From NCBI GenBank assembly GCA_021787565.1, contig JAJYLT010000008.1, positions 40,941 through 104,940 on the forward strand: a DNA stretch of 64,000 nucleotides. Direction: 5' to 3'. The notes under the pieces were generated by a model that saw only the letters and a list, made by a program, of their open reading frames with translations, did no database searches and had not been told where the DNA came from. The translations under genes and the position numbers were made by a program. This DNA is from Acidobacteriota bacterium. Its GTDB lineage: Bacteria > Acidobacteriota > UBA4820 > DSQY01. How positions within the stretch are numbered: the first letter of the stretch is position 1; each line of letters begins with the position of its first letter. Positions 1 to 8,523 of the stretch are shown in pieces.

Positions 1-25
1 GGCCAGAGGATGAAAGGAGGTACGT

Positions 26-1405
26 ATGAGGATGAGAGGAGTCGTGGGAATCTTGTTGCTGTCCGCTGTTTCCGTCGGGGCCATGGCCTCGGGGACGCTC
101 ATTTACGAGCAGAGCGCGGCAGCGGCGGCTCAGGCGGGGGCGGTGGTCGCCAGGCCCAATGACGCGACGGCGATTTTCTACAACCCCGCCGGCTTGGCCT
201 TTCAAAAAAACGCCGATCTGCAGTTCAACCTGACCTACATTAACGCCGACGTGAAGTACGAAAGCCCCTCCATGGGGACCTTCAAGGACAACGCGAAGAA
301 CTTCTTCCTTCCGGCGATCTACTTCAGCATGCCCGTCAACGACCGGGTCAGCTTCGGCATCATGTCCAACGCCCCCTACGACCTGGCCACGGACTGGGGC
401 AGCAATTTCCCCGGCCGCTACGCGAGCCGCCACGCCAAGATCGTCACCGTGAACGTGCGGCCGGTCCTGGCCTTCAAGCTGGACGACCATCACGCCTTCT
501 CCATCGGAGCGGACTACTACGACTCCCGGCTCGACCTCAACCGCTCCCTGAACACCTCGGCCCTCTCGACGGCCGTGAACTCCAATTTCTACCCCTCCCC
601 GCCCTACCCGCCGGGCATCCCCTACTACGTTCCGTCGGAGGGACGCCTGATGACCCACCTGCGCGACCAGGCCTGGGGCTGGGACGTGGGCTACATGTAC
701 AAGAACGACCCCTTCTCCCTGGGCCTCTTCTACTCGAGCAAGGCCAAATTCAACTACAGCGGCCACACCTCCATCCGGAGCTCCGCCGCCATCGGTCCCC
801 TGGCCGCCTACTTCCCCGGTGAGGGCACCAAGCTGAGCCTCAAGTCGGTGCCGGCCAGCGCGCGCTTCGGCTTCGCCTACTCGGGCAATCCCCTCCAGGT
901 CGAGCTCGACGTGACCTGGACCGAGTGGAGCTCCTGGAGCCAGTCCATGGCCCACTTCTCCAACCCGACCTCCTTCAACGGCGTACCCCTCGTCGCGGAT
1001 GAGGAGTTCGTGTTCAACTGGAAGGACACCTGGTGCTACCGCCTGGGCTTCACCTACGCCGTCAACCCCAACTGGGACCTTCGCTGGGGCTTCCTCTACG
1101 ACCAGGCCCCCGTCCCCGACAAGACCCTCAGCCCCGTCCTGCCCGACGCGAACCGCTGGTCGGCCCAGTTCGGCACGGGCTACCACAACGGCGCCTTCAA
1201 CCTGGACTGGTACGTCATGTACCTGAAGTTCTCCGCCGCCAACATCACCGCCAGCAACATGTATCGCTACGGATCGACGGGCCTGCCGTACGTGTACCTC
1301 CCCGGCCAGGGCCAGATCTACCCCACCAGCTACCCCATCACCCCGGACGGCAAGTACGTTGGCACGGCGTGGCTAAGCGGCATCCAGATGGGCTGGAAGT
1401 TCTGA
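26..1405 (+). CDS. FadL/OmpP1-family outer-membrane long-chain fatty acid / hydrocarbon porin
   Basis: 459-residue protein of the OmpP1/FadL/TodX family, which forms a 14-stranded outer-membrane barrel for uptake of long-chain fatty acids or other hydrophobic molecules. The start is fixed by a strong AAAGGAGG six bases upstream. Residues 1-22 form a signal peptide ending near AMASG. The mature N-terminus has the family pattern of a small-residue hatch region (SAAAAAQAGA) followed by the DATAIFYNPAGLA motif. The C-terminus ends in Trp-Lys-Phe, a typical outer-membrane beta-signal with terminal Phe. A strong hairpin terminator follows directly. Family assignment is secure; the substrate is not visible from sequence. 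Nearby genes (desaturase, FadR operon) fit a lipid role, but that is inference. Confidence 0.93.
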   Translation: MRMRGVVGILLLSAVSVGAMASGTLIYEQSAAAAAQAGAVVARPNDATAIFYNPAGLAFQKNADLQFNLTYINADVKYESPSMGTFKDNAKNFFLPAIYFSMPVNDRVSFGIMSNAPYDLATDWGSNFPGRYASRHAKIVTVNVRPVLAFKLDDHHAFSIGADYYDSRLDLNRSLNTSALSTAVNSNFYPSPPYPPGIPYYVPSEGRLMTHLRDQAWGWDVGYMYKNDPFSLGLFYSSKAKFNYSGHTSIRSSAAIGPLAAYFPGEGTKLSLKSVPASARFGFAYSGNPLQVELDVTWTEWSSWSQSMAHFSNPTSFNGVPLVADEEFVFNWKDTWCYRLGFTYAVNPNWDLRWGFLYDQAPVPDKTLSPVLPDANRWSAQFGTGYHNGAFNLDWYVMYLKFSAANITASNMYRYGSTGLPYVYLPGQGQIYPTSYPITPDGKYVGTAWLSGIQMGWKF

Positions 1406-1430
1406 CTTTTTGTCTATCCTGCCCTGAATG

Positions 1431-1467
1431 AAGCGAGGGCCAGCCGAAGCTGGCCCTCGCTTTCTTT
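1431..1467 (+). terminator. Rho-independent terminator after the FadL gene
   Basis: A perfect 14-bp stem (arms 1431-1444 and 1449-1462) with a CGAA tetraloop is followed by TTTCTTT. It lies 26 bp past the FadL stop and before the SDR gene, so it should end transcription of the porin gene. Confidence 0.9.
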
Positions 1468-1598
1468 GTGGCCCCCTGGAGAATCCGTGCATACATTCCT
1501 GGGAAAACCCCTTTGCGGAAGGGCGGGAGAGACACCCCGCGAGGCGCAAGATCTCGCCGGCCGACCTACGGCAGTTGATGCGGCATACGGCCCGACGC

Positions 1599-1627
1599 TT
1601 CCGCTCGTCTCCCAGCCGGGCTAGAAT
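1599..1627 (+). promoter_or_regulatory. Possible promoter of the SDR gene
   Basis: TAGAAT (1622-1627) resembles a -10 box and has the weak hexamer TTCCGC 17 bp upstream. It would give a ~40-nt leader ending in the AAGGAGG at 1660-1666. The -35 is poor, so this is tentative. Confidence 0.3.
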
Positions 1628-1673
1628 CGGTGGCTGGGTTGAAGGGGTCAGCGCCGCGCAAGGAGGCGAGCAG

Positions 1674-2408
1674 ATGGAGAAGAAGATAGCACTAGTGACG
1701 GGAGCCACCTCGGGGATCGGCGAAGCCATTGCCCGTCGGCTCGCCCAAGAACATCACACGGTGGTGCTGACCGGCCGCAACGCCAAGCGGCTCCAGGCCA
1801 TGGAGCGCGATATGGCCAAGCGCGGCCAGCGGGTGGTCGCCATCGAAGGAGACCTCACGCGCGAGCAGGAGGCCCGGAAGGTGGTGGCGGAGGCGCTCAG
1901 GACCTTCGGAGCCGTGGATGTGCTCGTCCACTCCGCGGGCGTCTTCCGCGTCACGCGACTGGAGGACTCCTCCACCGAGGAGTTCCGCTCGGTGATGGAC
2001 ACCAACCTCACCTCCCTCTTCTTCCTGAGCCGCGCCCTGCTCCCCCACTTCACCAAGCAGGGGGGCGGCCACATCGTGGCCGTCTCCAGCGTGGCGGCCC
2101 GCAAAGGCTTCCCCGGCGAGACGGCCTACTGCGCCAGCAAGTGGGGCCTCATGGGATTTCTGGCCGCGCTGCGCGAGGAGGTGCGCGAACGGGGCATCCG
2201 CGTCACCGCCCTGCTGCCCGGGCCCACGGCCACGCACGCCTGGGAGCCCCTCCGGGGCAAGGCGGCCCTTCCCCTGGACAAGATGATGTCGGCCGAGATG
2301 GTGGCCGAGGCGGCCCTGGCCGCCATCGACCAGCCCGCCATCGCCTGCGTCGAGGAGATCGTCATCGCTCCCACCCGTGACCCCTTCGAGGGACGCGCCA
2401 AGGATTAG
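1674..2408 (+). CDS. Short-chain dehydrogenase/reductase (classical SDR)
   Basis: 244-residue classical SDR with NAD(P)-binding Rossmann fold. The start chosen is the ATG 7 bp after AAGGAGG (1660-1666); an open frame extends upstream without coding character. Visible motifs are TGATSGIG near residue 9 (dinucleotide binding), a HSAGVF in place of the usual NNAG, the catalytic Ser in VSSVAA, and YCASK (Tyr and Lys of the YxxxK catalytic motif). Length is typical of the family. Substrate cannot be told. It stands between a terminator and the TonB-receptor remnant, so it is probably monocistronic. Confidence 0.92.
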   Translation: MEKKIALVTGATSGIGEAIARRLAQEHHTVVLTGRNAKRLQAMERDMAKRGQRVVAIEGDLTREQEARKVVAEALRTFGAVDVLVHSAGVFRVTRLEDSSTEEFRSVMDTNLTSLFFLSRALLPHFTKQGGGHIVAVSSVAARKGFPGETAYCASKWGLMGFLAALREEVRERGIRVTALLPGPTATHAWEPLRGKAALPLDKMMSAEMVAEAALAAIDQPAIACVEEIVIAPTRDPFEGRAKD

Positions 2409-2515
2409 GCGCACGGGAAACCAACCGGCTGAGGCAAGGAGAGAACCCATCCCGCGCGGGGGGGCGGTCGATTGCGGCCACTCCCGCGCGCATGCCCTCC
2501 CTGAAAGGATTCGAG

Positions 2516-3376
2516 ATGACATCCTCGCGCGCCGCCTTCACCCTTCTCGCCCTCCTCGCGGGCGCCTCCCTCGCCGCCCAGACCAACCCGGTGCCCTCGG
2601 GCGGCGCCACCGAGGTCACCGTCACGGGCTCCCGCCTGGGCGCCCAGCTCCGCCCCGTGAGCGTGATCAGCGGCGCGGAGCTGCGCACCCTTCCGGTGAC
2701 CGACACGGCCACGGCCCTCTCCTACGTGGCCGGCGTGGACCTGCGGGAGCGCTCCCCCTTCGGCGGTCAGGCCGACGTGGACCTCTTCGGCGCCACCTTC
2801 GAGGACGTGCTCATCCTGGTGGACGGCTTCCCGGTCAACGATCCCCAGACCGGCCACCACGACCTCGAGCTCCTGCCCCCGCTGGAGGCCATCGACCGCA
2901 TCGAGGTCCTGGAGGGCCCCGCGGCGGCCACCTACGGGCCTGGCGCCTTCGGAGGCGTCATCCAGATCATCACCAGACGGCCCTCTCGGGCGCCCTCCGG
3001 CGAGGCCTCCGTCCTGCGCGGCGACCACGGCCTCACGCGCGGCGCGGCTCTCGGCCAGGCCTCCGGCCTGCTGGCCGCGGGGAGCCTGCTGAGCACCGCG
3101 GGATTCCGCCCCGACACGGAGGAGCGCAACGGCCAGGGCTTCGTCCGGGCCCTGCTCGGCTCCGTGGACCTGGAGGCGGGCTACCAGGACAAGCGCTTCG
3201 GCGCCTGGCAGGCCTATTCGGACGCCTTCCCCGACGAGTGGGAAGCCGTGCGGGGGGGCTTCGGCAGGCTGCTGTGGGCCAGCGGACCCTGGCAGTTCGC
3301 GGGCGGCTTCCGCCACAAGAGCGACCACTTCATCCTGTCGAAACTCGCCCTTGCATTCGCGGGCGGCAGGGCCTAG
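2516..3376 (+). pseudogene. Truncated TonB-dependent receptor (BtuB-like)
   Basis: 286 codons starting at an ATG behind GAAAGGAT, with a signal peptide (to about LAAQ). A complete plug domain follows: EVTVTGSRLG at the start, DVLILVDGFPVNDP, then RIEVLEGPAAATYGPGAFGGVIQIITRR split over the middle. Only about 100 residues of barrel remain. Translation stops after GFRHKSDHFILSK with an unrelated LALAFAGGRA tail. Full-length relatives are about 600-650 residues and end in a barrel strand, so roughly half of the barrel is lost. A deletion near 3345 that fused the stub to unrelated DNA is the simplest reading. The remnant cannot form a pore. Confidence 0.85.
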
Positions 3377-3443
3377 GCTGGGGGCGTCCAAAGCTCCTGG
3401 GGGGTGCCGCTCGCAATCGGGCTTGTCTGTAGGAGAGGTGGCC

Positions 3444-3920
3444 ATGGCCGACACGCAGGTAGTGGTGCGCAGCGAGGATGCGGCTTCTCAGGAGGCCCAG
3501 CTTCTCATCGCCGAGTTCACGCTGGAGCTCAAGAACCGTTACGGGGACGAGGGTCCCAAGCCCTGGTCGGCGGAGGCGGCGCGCCATTCCCGCGGCGCCT
3601 TCCTGGTGGCGAGGCTGGACGGGAAGGCCGTGGGCTGCATCGCCCTGGGTCCCTTCGAGGGGGACGAGGCGGGAGTGGCCGAGGCCGGCCACCTCTACGT
3701 GCGCCTCGAAGCCAGGGGCCGCAAGCTCTCCTACGATCTCCTCCGAAAGGCCGAGGAGAAGGCGGCCGCGCTGGGCTACCGCACCGTGCGGCTCGTGACG
3801 GGCCTGCGGGAGCCCGAGGCCATCCACCTCTTCGTGAAGTGCGGCTACAACCGGATCCCCCGCTACGGCAAATACGCCCAGCGCCCCCTCAGCGCCTGCT
3901 TCGAGAAGAAGCTGGGCTGA
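3444..3920 (+). CDS. GNAT-family N-acetyltransferase
   Basis: 158-residue single-domain GNAT acetyltransferase. The ATG at 3444 follows AGGAGAGG; the frame upstream reads through the TonB-receptor junction and is not coding. Family features are the central beta-strand with VGCIALGPF, the acetyl-CoA loop region around AGHLYVRLEARGRKLSYDLL (here RGRKLS stands for the usual R/QxxGxG/A), and the C-terminal strand IHLFVKCGY. The pyrophosphate-binding loop is less canonical than usual. The acceptor substrate is unknown. Confidence 0.85.
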   Translation: MADTQVVVRSEDAASQEAQLLIAEFTLELKNRYGDEGPKPWSAEAARHSRGAFLVARLDGKAVGCIALGPFEGDEAGVAEAGHLYVRLEARGRKLSYDLLRKAEEKAAALGYRTVRLVTGLREPEAIHLFVKCGYNRIPRYGKYAQRPLSACFEKKLG

Positions 3921-4312
3921 CCGCCTCTCCGGGCGACCTCTCGCGCCGACGCGGTGACCGCGGTGCCTTTTCCCTCCTTCCCGAAGGCGGTCATGCCCGG
4001 GAACCCCGGATCTTTGCCGGGAACCGAACGCCTGCGAGGATTCGGAGGTGCCTTCCGGCGGCGGTGGTCGGTGGGCTTCTGTGCGGGCTCGGCTCGTGGG
4101 CGCAGTGGGGAGGCGGCATGGGCGGGCGCGGCGGGCGCGACGGGCGCGGCGGAGGCGTTCACCCTCGGAGAGATTCATGGGACGCTCGGACTACCCGGGG
4201 AATACACCACCTCCGTGGCATTGTTTCTCTTTTCTCATGGGCCTGTCCGAGGCGGCCCACCAATGTTCAGCATTCCAACGAGGGCGGGCGCGGGAATGGT
4301 CAGGAGACGATC
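3921..4312 (+). other. Intergenic region with no recognisable gene
   Basis: About 390 bp between the GNAT and desaturase genes. No reading frame here shows family features and no repeat copy is visible. It must hold the desaturase promoter; no convincing hexamer pair stands out. AGGAGA at 4302-4307 is the desaturase ribosome binding site. Confidence 0.6.
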
Positions 4313-5377
4313 ATGGCGTGTCCCGAAAGTTCAGCCACCTCGCAGGCCCCGGGGGCGCACTCGGCCAAGCCCGAGTGGTTCAGGGCCATGTCCCGCTACG
4401 AGCTGCCGAGCTTGAGAAGGGCGCTCTGGCAAATGCTCGACACCTTCGTGCCCTACCTCGCGCTGTGGGCGGTGATGGTTCTGCTCATCCGGCGGGGGGC
4501 CCCCTACGGGATCGTCCTGCTGCTGTCCCTGGTGGCGGCGGGGCTGCAGGTGCGCATCTTCATCATGTTCCACGACTGCTGTCACGGCTCCTTCTTCCGG
4601 TCCCGGCGGGCAAATTCCTTCCTGGGCACCGTGGCCGGCGTGCTGACCTTCACGCCCTTCAAGGATTGGCGGCTCGCCCACAACGTCCACCACGCCACCG
4701 CGGGCGATCTGGACCGCCGGGGCGTCGGCGACGTGACGACGATGACGGTGGAGGAGTACCGGGCGGCCCCGCTGCTGAGGCGGATGCGCTATCGGGCCTA
4801 CCGGCACCCCCTGATCATGTTCGTGCTGGGGCCCGTATGGGTGTTCCTCATCTCGTTCCGCTTCTTCCCCAAGGGCGCGAAGCGGCCCGAGCGCACCAGC
4901 GTCCTGCTCACCGATCTGCTCCTCGTGGCGATCGCGGGCGCGGCGAGTTGGACCATCGGCCTGAGGACCTACCTGCTCATCCAGATGCCCATCCTCCTCA
5001 TGGGCGGCGCGGGGGGCATCTGGCTCTTCTACGTCCAGCACCAGTTCGAGAAGGACTACTGGGCCCGCCACGAGGCCTGGGACCCGCTGCGGGCCGCGCT
5101 GCAGGGAAGCTCGTTCTACAAGCTGCCCAAGGTCCTCCAGTGGTTCAGCGGCAACATCGGCCTGCACCACGTCCATCACATCCGGCCGCGCATTCCGAAC
5201 TACAACCTCCAGCGGTGCCTCGACGCCTTCCCCGTCCTGCAGAGCGTCGAGCCCATGACCCTGTGGCGGAGCCTGAAATCCCTGCGGCTCCACCTCTGGG
5301 ACGAGGCCAGCCAGAGGATGGTCGGATTCCGGGATCTGAAGAGGTGTCCGCCGCTGCAGCTCGGAGCAGGGGGCTGA
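4313..5377 (+). CDS. Membrane fatty acid desaturase
   Basis: 354-residue integral-membrane di-iron desaturase/hydroxylase. The ATG at 4313 is preceded by AGGAGA. The three histidine boxes that bind the di-iron centre are all present: HDCCH (residues 87-91), HNVHH (123-127) and HHVHH (285-289). Hydrophobic segments flank the boxes (about 45-80 and 205-240). The layout matches the omega-3/omega-6-type FA_desaturase family, which introduces double bonds into acyl chains of membrane lipids. Position of desaturation and redox partner are not visible. It stands alone on this strand. Confidence 0.92.
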   Translation: MACPESSATSQAPGAHSAKPEWFRAMSRYELPSLRRALWQMLDTFVPYLALWAVMVLLIRRGAPYGIVLLLSLVAAGLQVRIFIMFHDCCHGSFFRSRRANSFLGTVAGVLTFTPFKDWRLAHNVHHATAGDLDRRGVGDVTTMTVEEYRAAPLLRRMRYRAYRHPLIMFVLGPVWVFLISFRFFPKGAKRPERTSVLLTDLLLVAIAGAASWTIGLRTYLLIQMPILLMGGAGGIWLFYVQHQFEKDYWARHEAWDPLRAALQGSSFYKLPKVLQWFSGNIGLHHVHHIRPRIPNYNLQRCLDAFPVLQSVEPMTLWRSLKSLRLHLWDEASQRMVGFRDLKRCPPLQLGAGG

Positions 5378-5433
5378 GGCACCGCAAGCCGCGCGGGCCA
5401 ATCGCCTGCCCTCTCAGCCAAATGGGTCGGGGA

Positions 5434-5775
5434 CTACGGGGATTCCTGGGCTTTCTGGAGATCTCCGGCGCTGAAGTAGGGGGCCATGAGGTAGGGCTCC
5501 AGGCCGGGGGTTTTCTGGAAGATGCGGGCGATGTGCCAGGTCTCGCTACAGCGCAGGACGTTCCAGACGAAGCGTCCGAGGGCTTCGCTGCCCTCGACCC
5601 TCTGGTCGCTGAGGCCGCAGTGGCGGCCCAGACCGGCGGCGAGATCCTCGATGAGGTCGTGGCAAATGATGGCCTCCCTGGAATCCGGTGCCGGCGCGAG
5701 GCGCCGCTTGAGAACCACCGCCTCGCAAAGGGCGTGGATGAGATGCTCGGCGGCCTGGTCCAGCGTATATCCCAT
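5434..5775 (-). CDS. Conserved-looking hypothetical protein
   Basis: 113 residues, chosen to start at the ATG (5775) that follows AAGGGAG on the minus strand. In-frame upstream codons exist but have no ribosome site as good. The sequence is helical, with EAVVLKRRL, CHDLIEDLAAGLGRHCG and RFVWNVLRC as conserved-looking blocks and four Cys/His-rich spots. No family recognised. It converges with the desaturase gene 56 bp away. Confidence 0.55.
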   Translation of the reverse strand: MGYTLDQAAEHLIHALCEAVVLKRRLAPAPDSREAIICHDLIEDLAAGLGRHCGLSDQRVEGSEALGRFVWNVLRCSETWHIARIFQKTPGLEPYLMAPYFSAGDLQKAQESP

Positions 5776-5848
5776 GGGTCCGGCTCCCTTGCCCTTCATG
5801 CTACCACATCGTGGTGCCGTCAATCCGGTGTCCGAAATCCCCTCTCTT

Positions 5849-5912
5849 GCCGTCATTCCAGCTCCTGGTCGCACTTCGCCTGCCAGGAGTTCAGCTTGTC
5901 CGGAATGACGGC
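5849..5912. repeat. Inverted repeat (GCCGTCATTCC arms)
   Basis: 11-bp perfect arms GCCGTCATTCC (5849-5859) and its complement (5902-5912). A second imperfect pair (CTCCTGG / CCAGGAG) is nested inside, giving a 64-bp hairpin between two divergent genes. It resembles short interspersed palindromes seen in many bacterial genomes; no second copy was found in this window. Confidence 0.6.
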
Positions 5913-5977
5913 TGAGCGGGGCGTCGCCTCATGACCCGGTCCCGCTTGCCCGGTTGTCCGCCTGGGCGGGGGGCGCT

Positions 5978-6020
5978 CCCTCCCGAGCTTGCACCCCGGC
6001 GATCCCCCCTCCCGAGCTTG
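5978..6020. repeat. 14-bp direct repeat
   Basis: CCCTCCCGAGCTTG occurs at 5978-5991 and again at 6007-6020, about 60 bp upstream of the J-like gene. It could be a paired regulator site or a small duplication; the sequence does not say which. Confidence 0.5.
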
Positions 6021-6081
6021 AGCAGATGAGCGGAACGTGGTAACAGTATGCCGAGCTGGGGGGCGAATCAGGGAGGCGAGG

Positions 6082-6672
6082 ATGGAGGACCTGTACAAGT
6101 TTATCGGCGCCAAGCCGAACGCGCCCCAGAAGAAGATACAGGAGTGCATCGAGCGGACCAGGACCCGCCTGCGCCAGACCGCCGAGATCAATGAAGAGGA
6201 GCCGGCCAACAACCTGCGCAGGGCCGAGCAGGTGCTCCTCGATCCCGAGCTCCGCCGTGAGTACAACAGGCGGCTCGGCCTCAACAACGCGCCCGCTCCC
6301 GCCCCCGCCGAAGAAGTGAAACAGGTCACGTCGCCCGCCGTGGACGCGGCGCGCAGGAAGCAGGCGTCGGTGCTCGGCCTGCTCATCCTCGTATTCGCGA
6401 CGATTCTGGTGATCCATTACTGGGACCGCATCCATCCCTGGCCGATCGGAATCTACCTGCGCGATTCGAGGACCGGAAGCCAGTCCGCCGTGCTGGTGGG
6501 CTACACGTCGAGCCACCTCTTTCCGAACGGTAATCACCAGCCCGCTTACCAGGTGAAGATGCTGGCCGACGGCCAGCTCCGCTGGGTCTCGGTCAAGCAG
6601 CTCCACGCCGAGTTCAACGCCGGTACCCCCGCCCCGCCGTCCAAGCGGGAAGAGGCTCCCAGGAGCCCCTGA
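6082..6672 (+). CDS. Membrane protein with a degenerate J-like N-terminal domain
   Basis: 196 residues from an ATG behind GGGAGG. Residues 1-65 resemble a DnaJ J-domain in spacing: MEDLYKFIGAKPNAP, a basic helix, then RRAEQVLLDPELRREYNRRL, which matches the J-domain helix III/IV signature of AYxvLxDpxxRxxYD. The HPD loop needed to stimulate DnaK ATPase is absent. A proline/alanine linker follows, then one transmembrane helix (about 97-116, LGLLILVFATILVIHYW) and an 80-residue C-terminal domain of unknown type. It is probably a membrane-anchored adaptor that has lost, or never had, Hsp70 activation. Confidence 0.6.
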   Translation: MEDLYKFIGAKPNAPQKKIQECIERTRTRLRQTAEINEEEPANNLRRAEQVLLDPELRREYNRRLGLNNAPAPAPAEEVKQVTSPAVDAARRKQASVLGLLILVFATILVIHYWDRIHPWPIGIYLRDSRTGSQSAVLVGYTSSHLFPNGNHQPAYQVKMLADGQLRWVSVKQLHAEFNAGTPAPPSKREEAPRSP

Positions 6673-6773
6673 GTCGCCCGCCGAGTTCGCGGAGCAGGAG
6701 AAAGAGGCGCGGACCTTGGCCTGGGGAGCCGGCAGGGCGGCCTGTTCCACGCGGCCGCCGGGCGGTCCAGCGT

Positions 6774-8354
6774 CTAGGGTCCGGCGTCCCGTGCTTGGCG
6801 CCCTTCCTTGCCCGTGATCTCCCGAATGGAAGCGTAGAGCGGCTTCAGGCGACGATACATCTTCCGGTAGACCTTCTCGTAGAGGCCGTCGTAGATCTCC
6901 CGCGTAAGGGGATCGGGCTCGAAGGTCCGGCCCGGGCGCGCCATGGCCCTGATGGCGGAGGGGAAGTCGGGGTGGAGACCGAGCCCCACGGCGCCGTCCA
7001 CGGCCGCCCCCAGCGCCGAGGTCTCGTAGAGGTGAGGCCGGCTGGCGGGCAGGCCGAAGATGCTCGCCGTGAGCTGCATCGCCTCGTCGCTCTGGGAGCC
7101 GCCGCCGCAGATGAGCAGCTCCCGGATGGCCACGCCGCTCCGGTGTTCGATGCGCTCCTTCCCGTCGCGCAGCGCGTAGGCGAGCCCCTCCAGGATGGCC
7201 CGGTAGACGTGGGCGCGGGTGTGGACGTCCGAGAAGCCGATGATGGCTCCCCTGGCCTCCGGCCCCGGCAACTTCAGGCCCGGCGACCAGTAGGGCTGGA
7301 GCATGAGGCCCTCGGAGCCGGGCGGCACGGCGCGGACCAGCTCGTCGAAGAGGACCTCGGGCTCCACGCCCCGCTGGGGAGCCATGCGGCGCTCGAAGTC
7401 CCCGAACTCCTGCTTGAACCAGCTCACCATCCAATAGCCCCGGTAGATCTCTATCTCCAGGTTGTAGGCTCCCGGAAGGGCGGCGGGATAGGGCGGCAGC
7501 AGCGGAATGGCCTCCAAGTACTTGGCGCTCGCGACGTTGATCGTGGCCGTGGTGCCGTAGCCGAGGCAGGCCGTCTCCGGCGTGAGGCAGCCCGATCCCA
7601 GGACCTCGCACGCCTTGTCGGCTGCGGCCGCCACCACGGGCAGGCCGGCGGGAATGCCCGTGTGCCGCGAGGCCGCCGGCGTGATCTCGCCGAGCCGGCC
7701 GCCGGGAGGCACGAGCTCGGGCAGGACGGAGGGGTCCATGGGCACGGCGCGCCACTTCCAGTCCCACCCGCGCGCCCATTTGAGGCGCTTGTAGTCGAAG
7801 GGGATGTAGCCCACCTGGCAGCCCACCGAATCGGCGAAGCGGCCCGTGAGCCTGTGGGTGAGGAAGCCGCTCAGCAGGAGGTACTTGTGCGTGGCGGCCC
7901 AGACCTCGGGCTGGCGGGTCCGGATCCAGTTGGCCTCGGCCTCGGCCATGAGGTAGGCCACCGTTCCTCCGACCCCGGCGGCGGAGAGGGCCAGTCCCCA
8001 TGGACCGCCCAGCCTGCCCAGGCCCTCCGCCCTCCGGTGATCGAGCCAGAGGATGGCCGGCCTGAGAGGACGCCCCTCCCGGTCCACGTTCACGACCGTC
8101 GCCCGCTGCGTGGTGAGAACCACGCCGGAGAGCGAATCCTTGCGGACCCCTTCGTTCTCCCAGAGCTTCCGGCAGGCTTCGCCGAGGCACTGCCAGAAGT
8201 AGTCGGGGTCCTCCTCGGCCCAGCCCGGGTGCTGACAAGTGTAAGGGCGCAGGGGTACGCGCGCCTTGGCCAGCATCTCTCCGTCAGGGCTGACCACCAT
8301 CGCACGGGCACTCTGCGTGCCCACGTCTATGGACAGGATCCGATCCCCCGCCAT
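6774..8354 (-). CDS. FGGY-family carbohydrate/polyol kinase
   Basis: 526-residue sugar/polyol kinase of the FGGY (ASKHA fold) family. The N-terminal phosphate loop is [11 protein letters not shown]. The catalytic base region is [14 protein letters not shown], followed by [12 protein letters not shown]. The C-terminal adenosine-binding motif is [14 protein letters not shown], and a [12 protein letters not shown] helix follows. Length is normal. It is the last gene of the FadR-led operon, 169 bp after the GlpD-like gene. Members phosphorylate glycerol, erythritol, pentuloses or related polyols. With GlpD and an alkyl-DHAP-synthase homologue in the same operon, glycerol, dihydroxyacetone or an alkylglycerol is the likeliest substrate (inference). 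Confidence 0.88.
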   Translation of the reverse strand: MAGDRILSIDVGTQSARAMVVSPDGEMLAKARVPLRPYTCQHPGWAEEDPDYFWQCLGEACRKLWENEGVRKDSLSGVVLTTQRATVVNVDREGRPLRPAILWLDHRRAEGLGRLGGPWGLALSAAGVGGTVAYLMAEAEANWIRTRQPEVWAATHKYLLLSGFLTHRLTGRFADSVGCQVGYIPFDYKRLKWARGWDWKWRAVPMDPSVLPELVPPGGRLGEITPAASRHTGIPAGLPVVAAAADKACEVLGSGCLTPETACLGYGTTATINVASAKYLEAIPLLPPYPAALPGAYNLEIEIYRGYWMVSWFKQEFGDFERRMAPQRGVEPEVLFDELVRAVPPGSEGLMLQPYWSPGLKLPGPEARGAIIGFSDVHTRAHVYRAILEGLAYALRDGKERIEHRSGVAIRELLICGGGSQSDEAMQLTASIFGLPASRPHLYETSALGAAVDGAVGLGLHPDFPSAIRAMARPGRTFEPDPLTREIYDGLYEKVYRKMYRRLKPLYASIREITGKEGRQARDAGP

Positions 8355-8523
8355 CTCCCCTCCTCTTCGGCTGAATGGTCCATGATTGTCCCGGTCCGAG
8401 GAGCACCCCTTCTGCTATCGCGATTCCCCGGTGGTGAGTGGCGGCGGTGAGGAGGCCAAGGCAGCATCCCTGTCTTGGCGGGCCCTCCACCCTCCACCGC
8501 CCTGATGCGAACCACGCACCCCC

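Noticed and set aside
5929..8238. 769-codon frame antisense/out of frame to the FGGY kinase and J-like gene
   Set aside because: Composition is typical of shadow translation and it crosses two well-supported genes.
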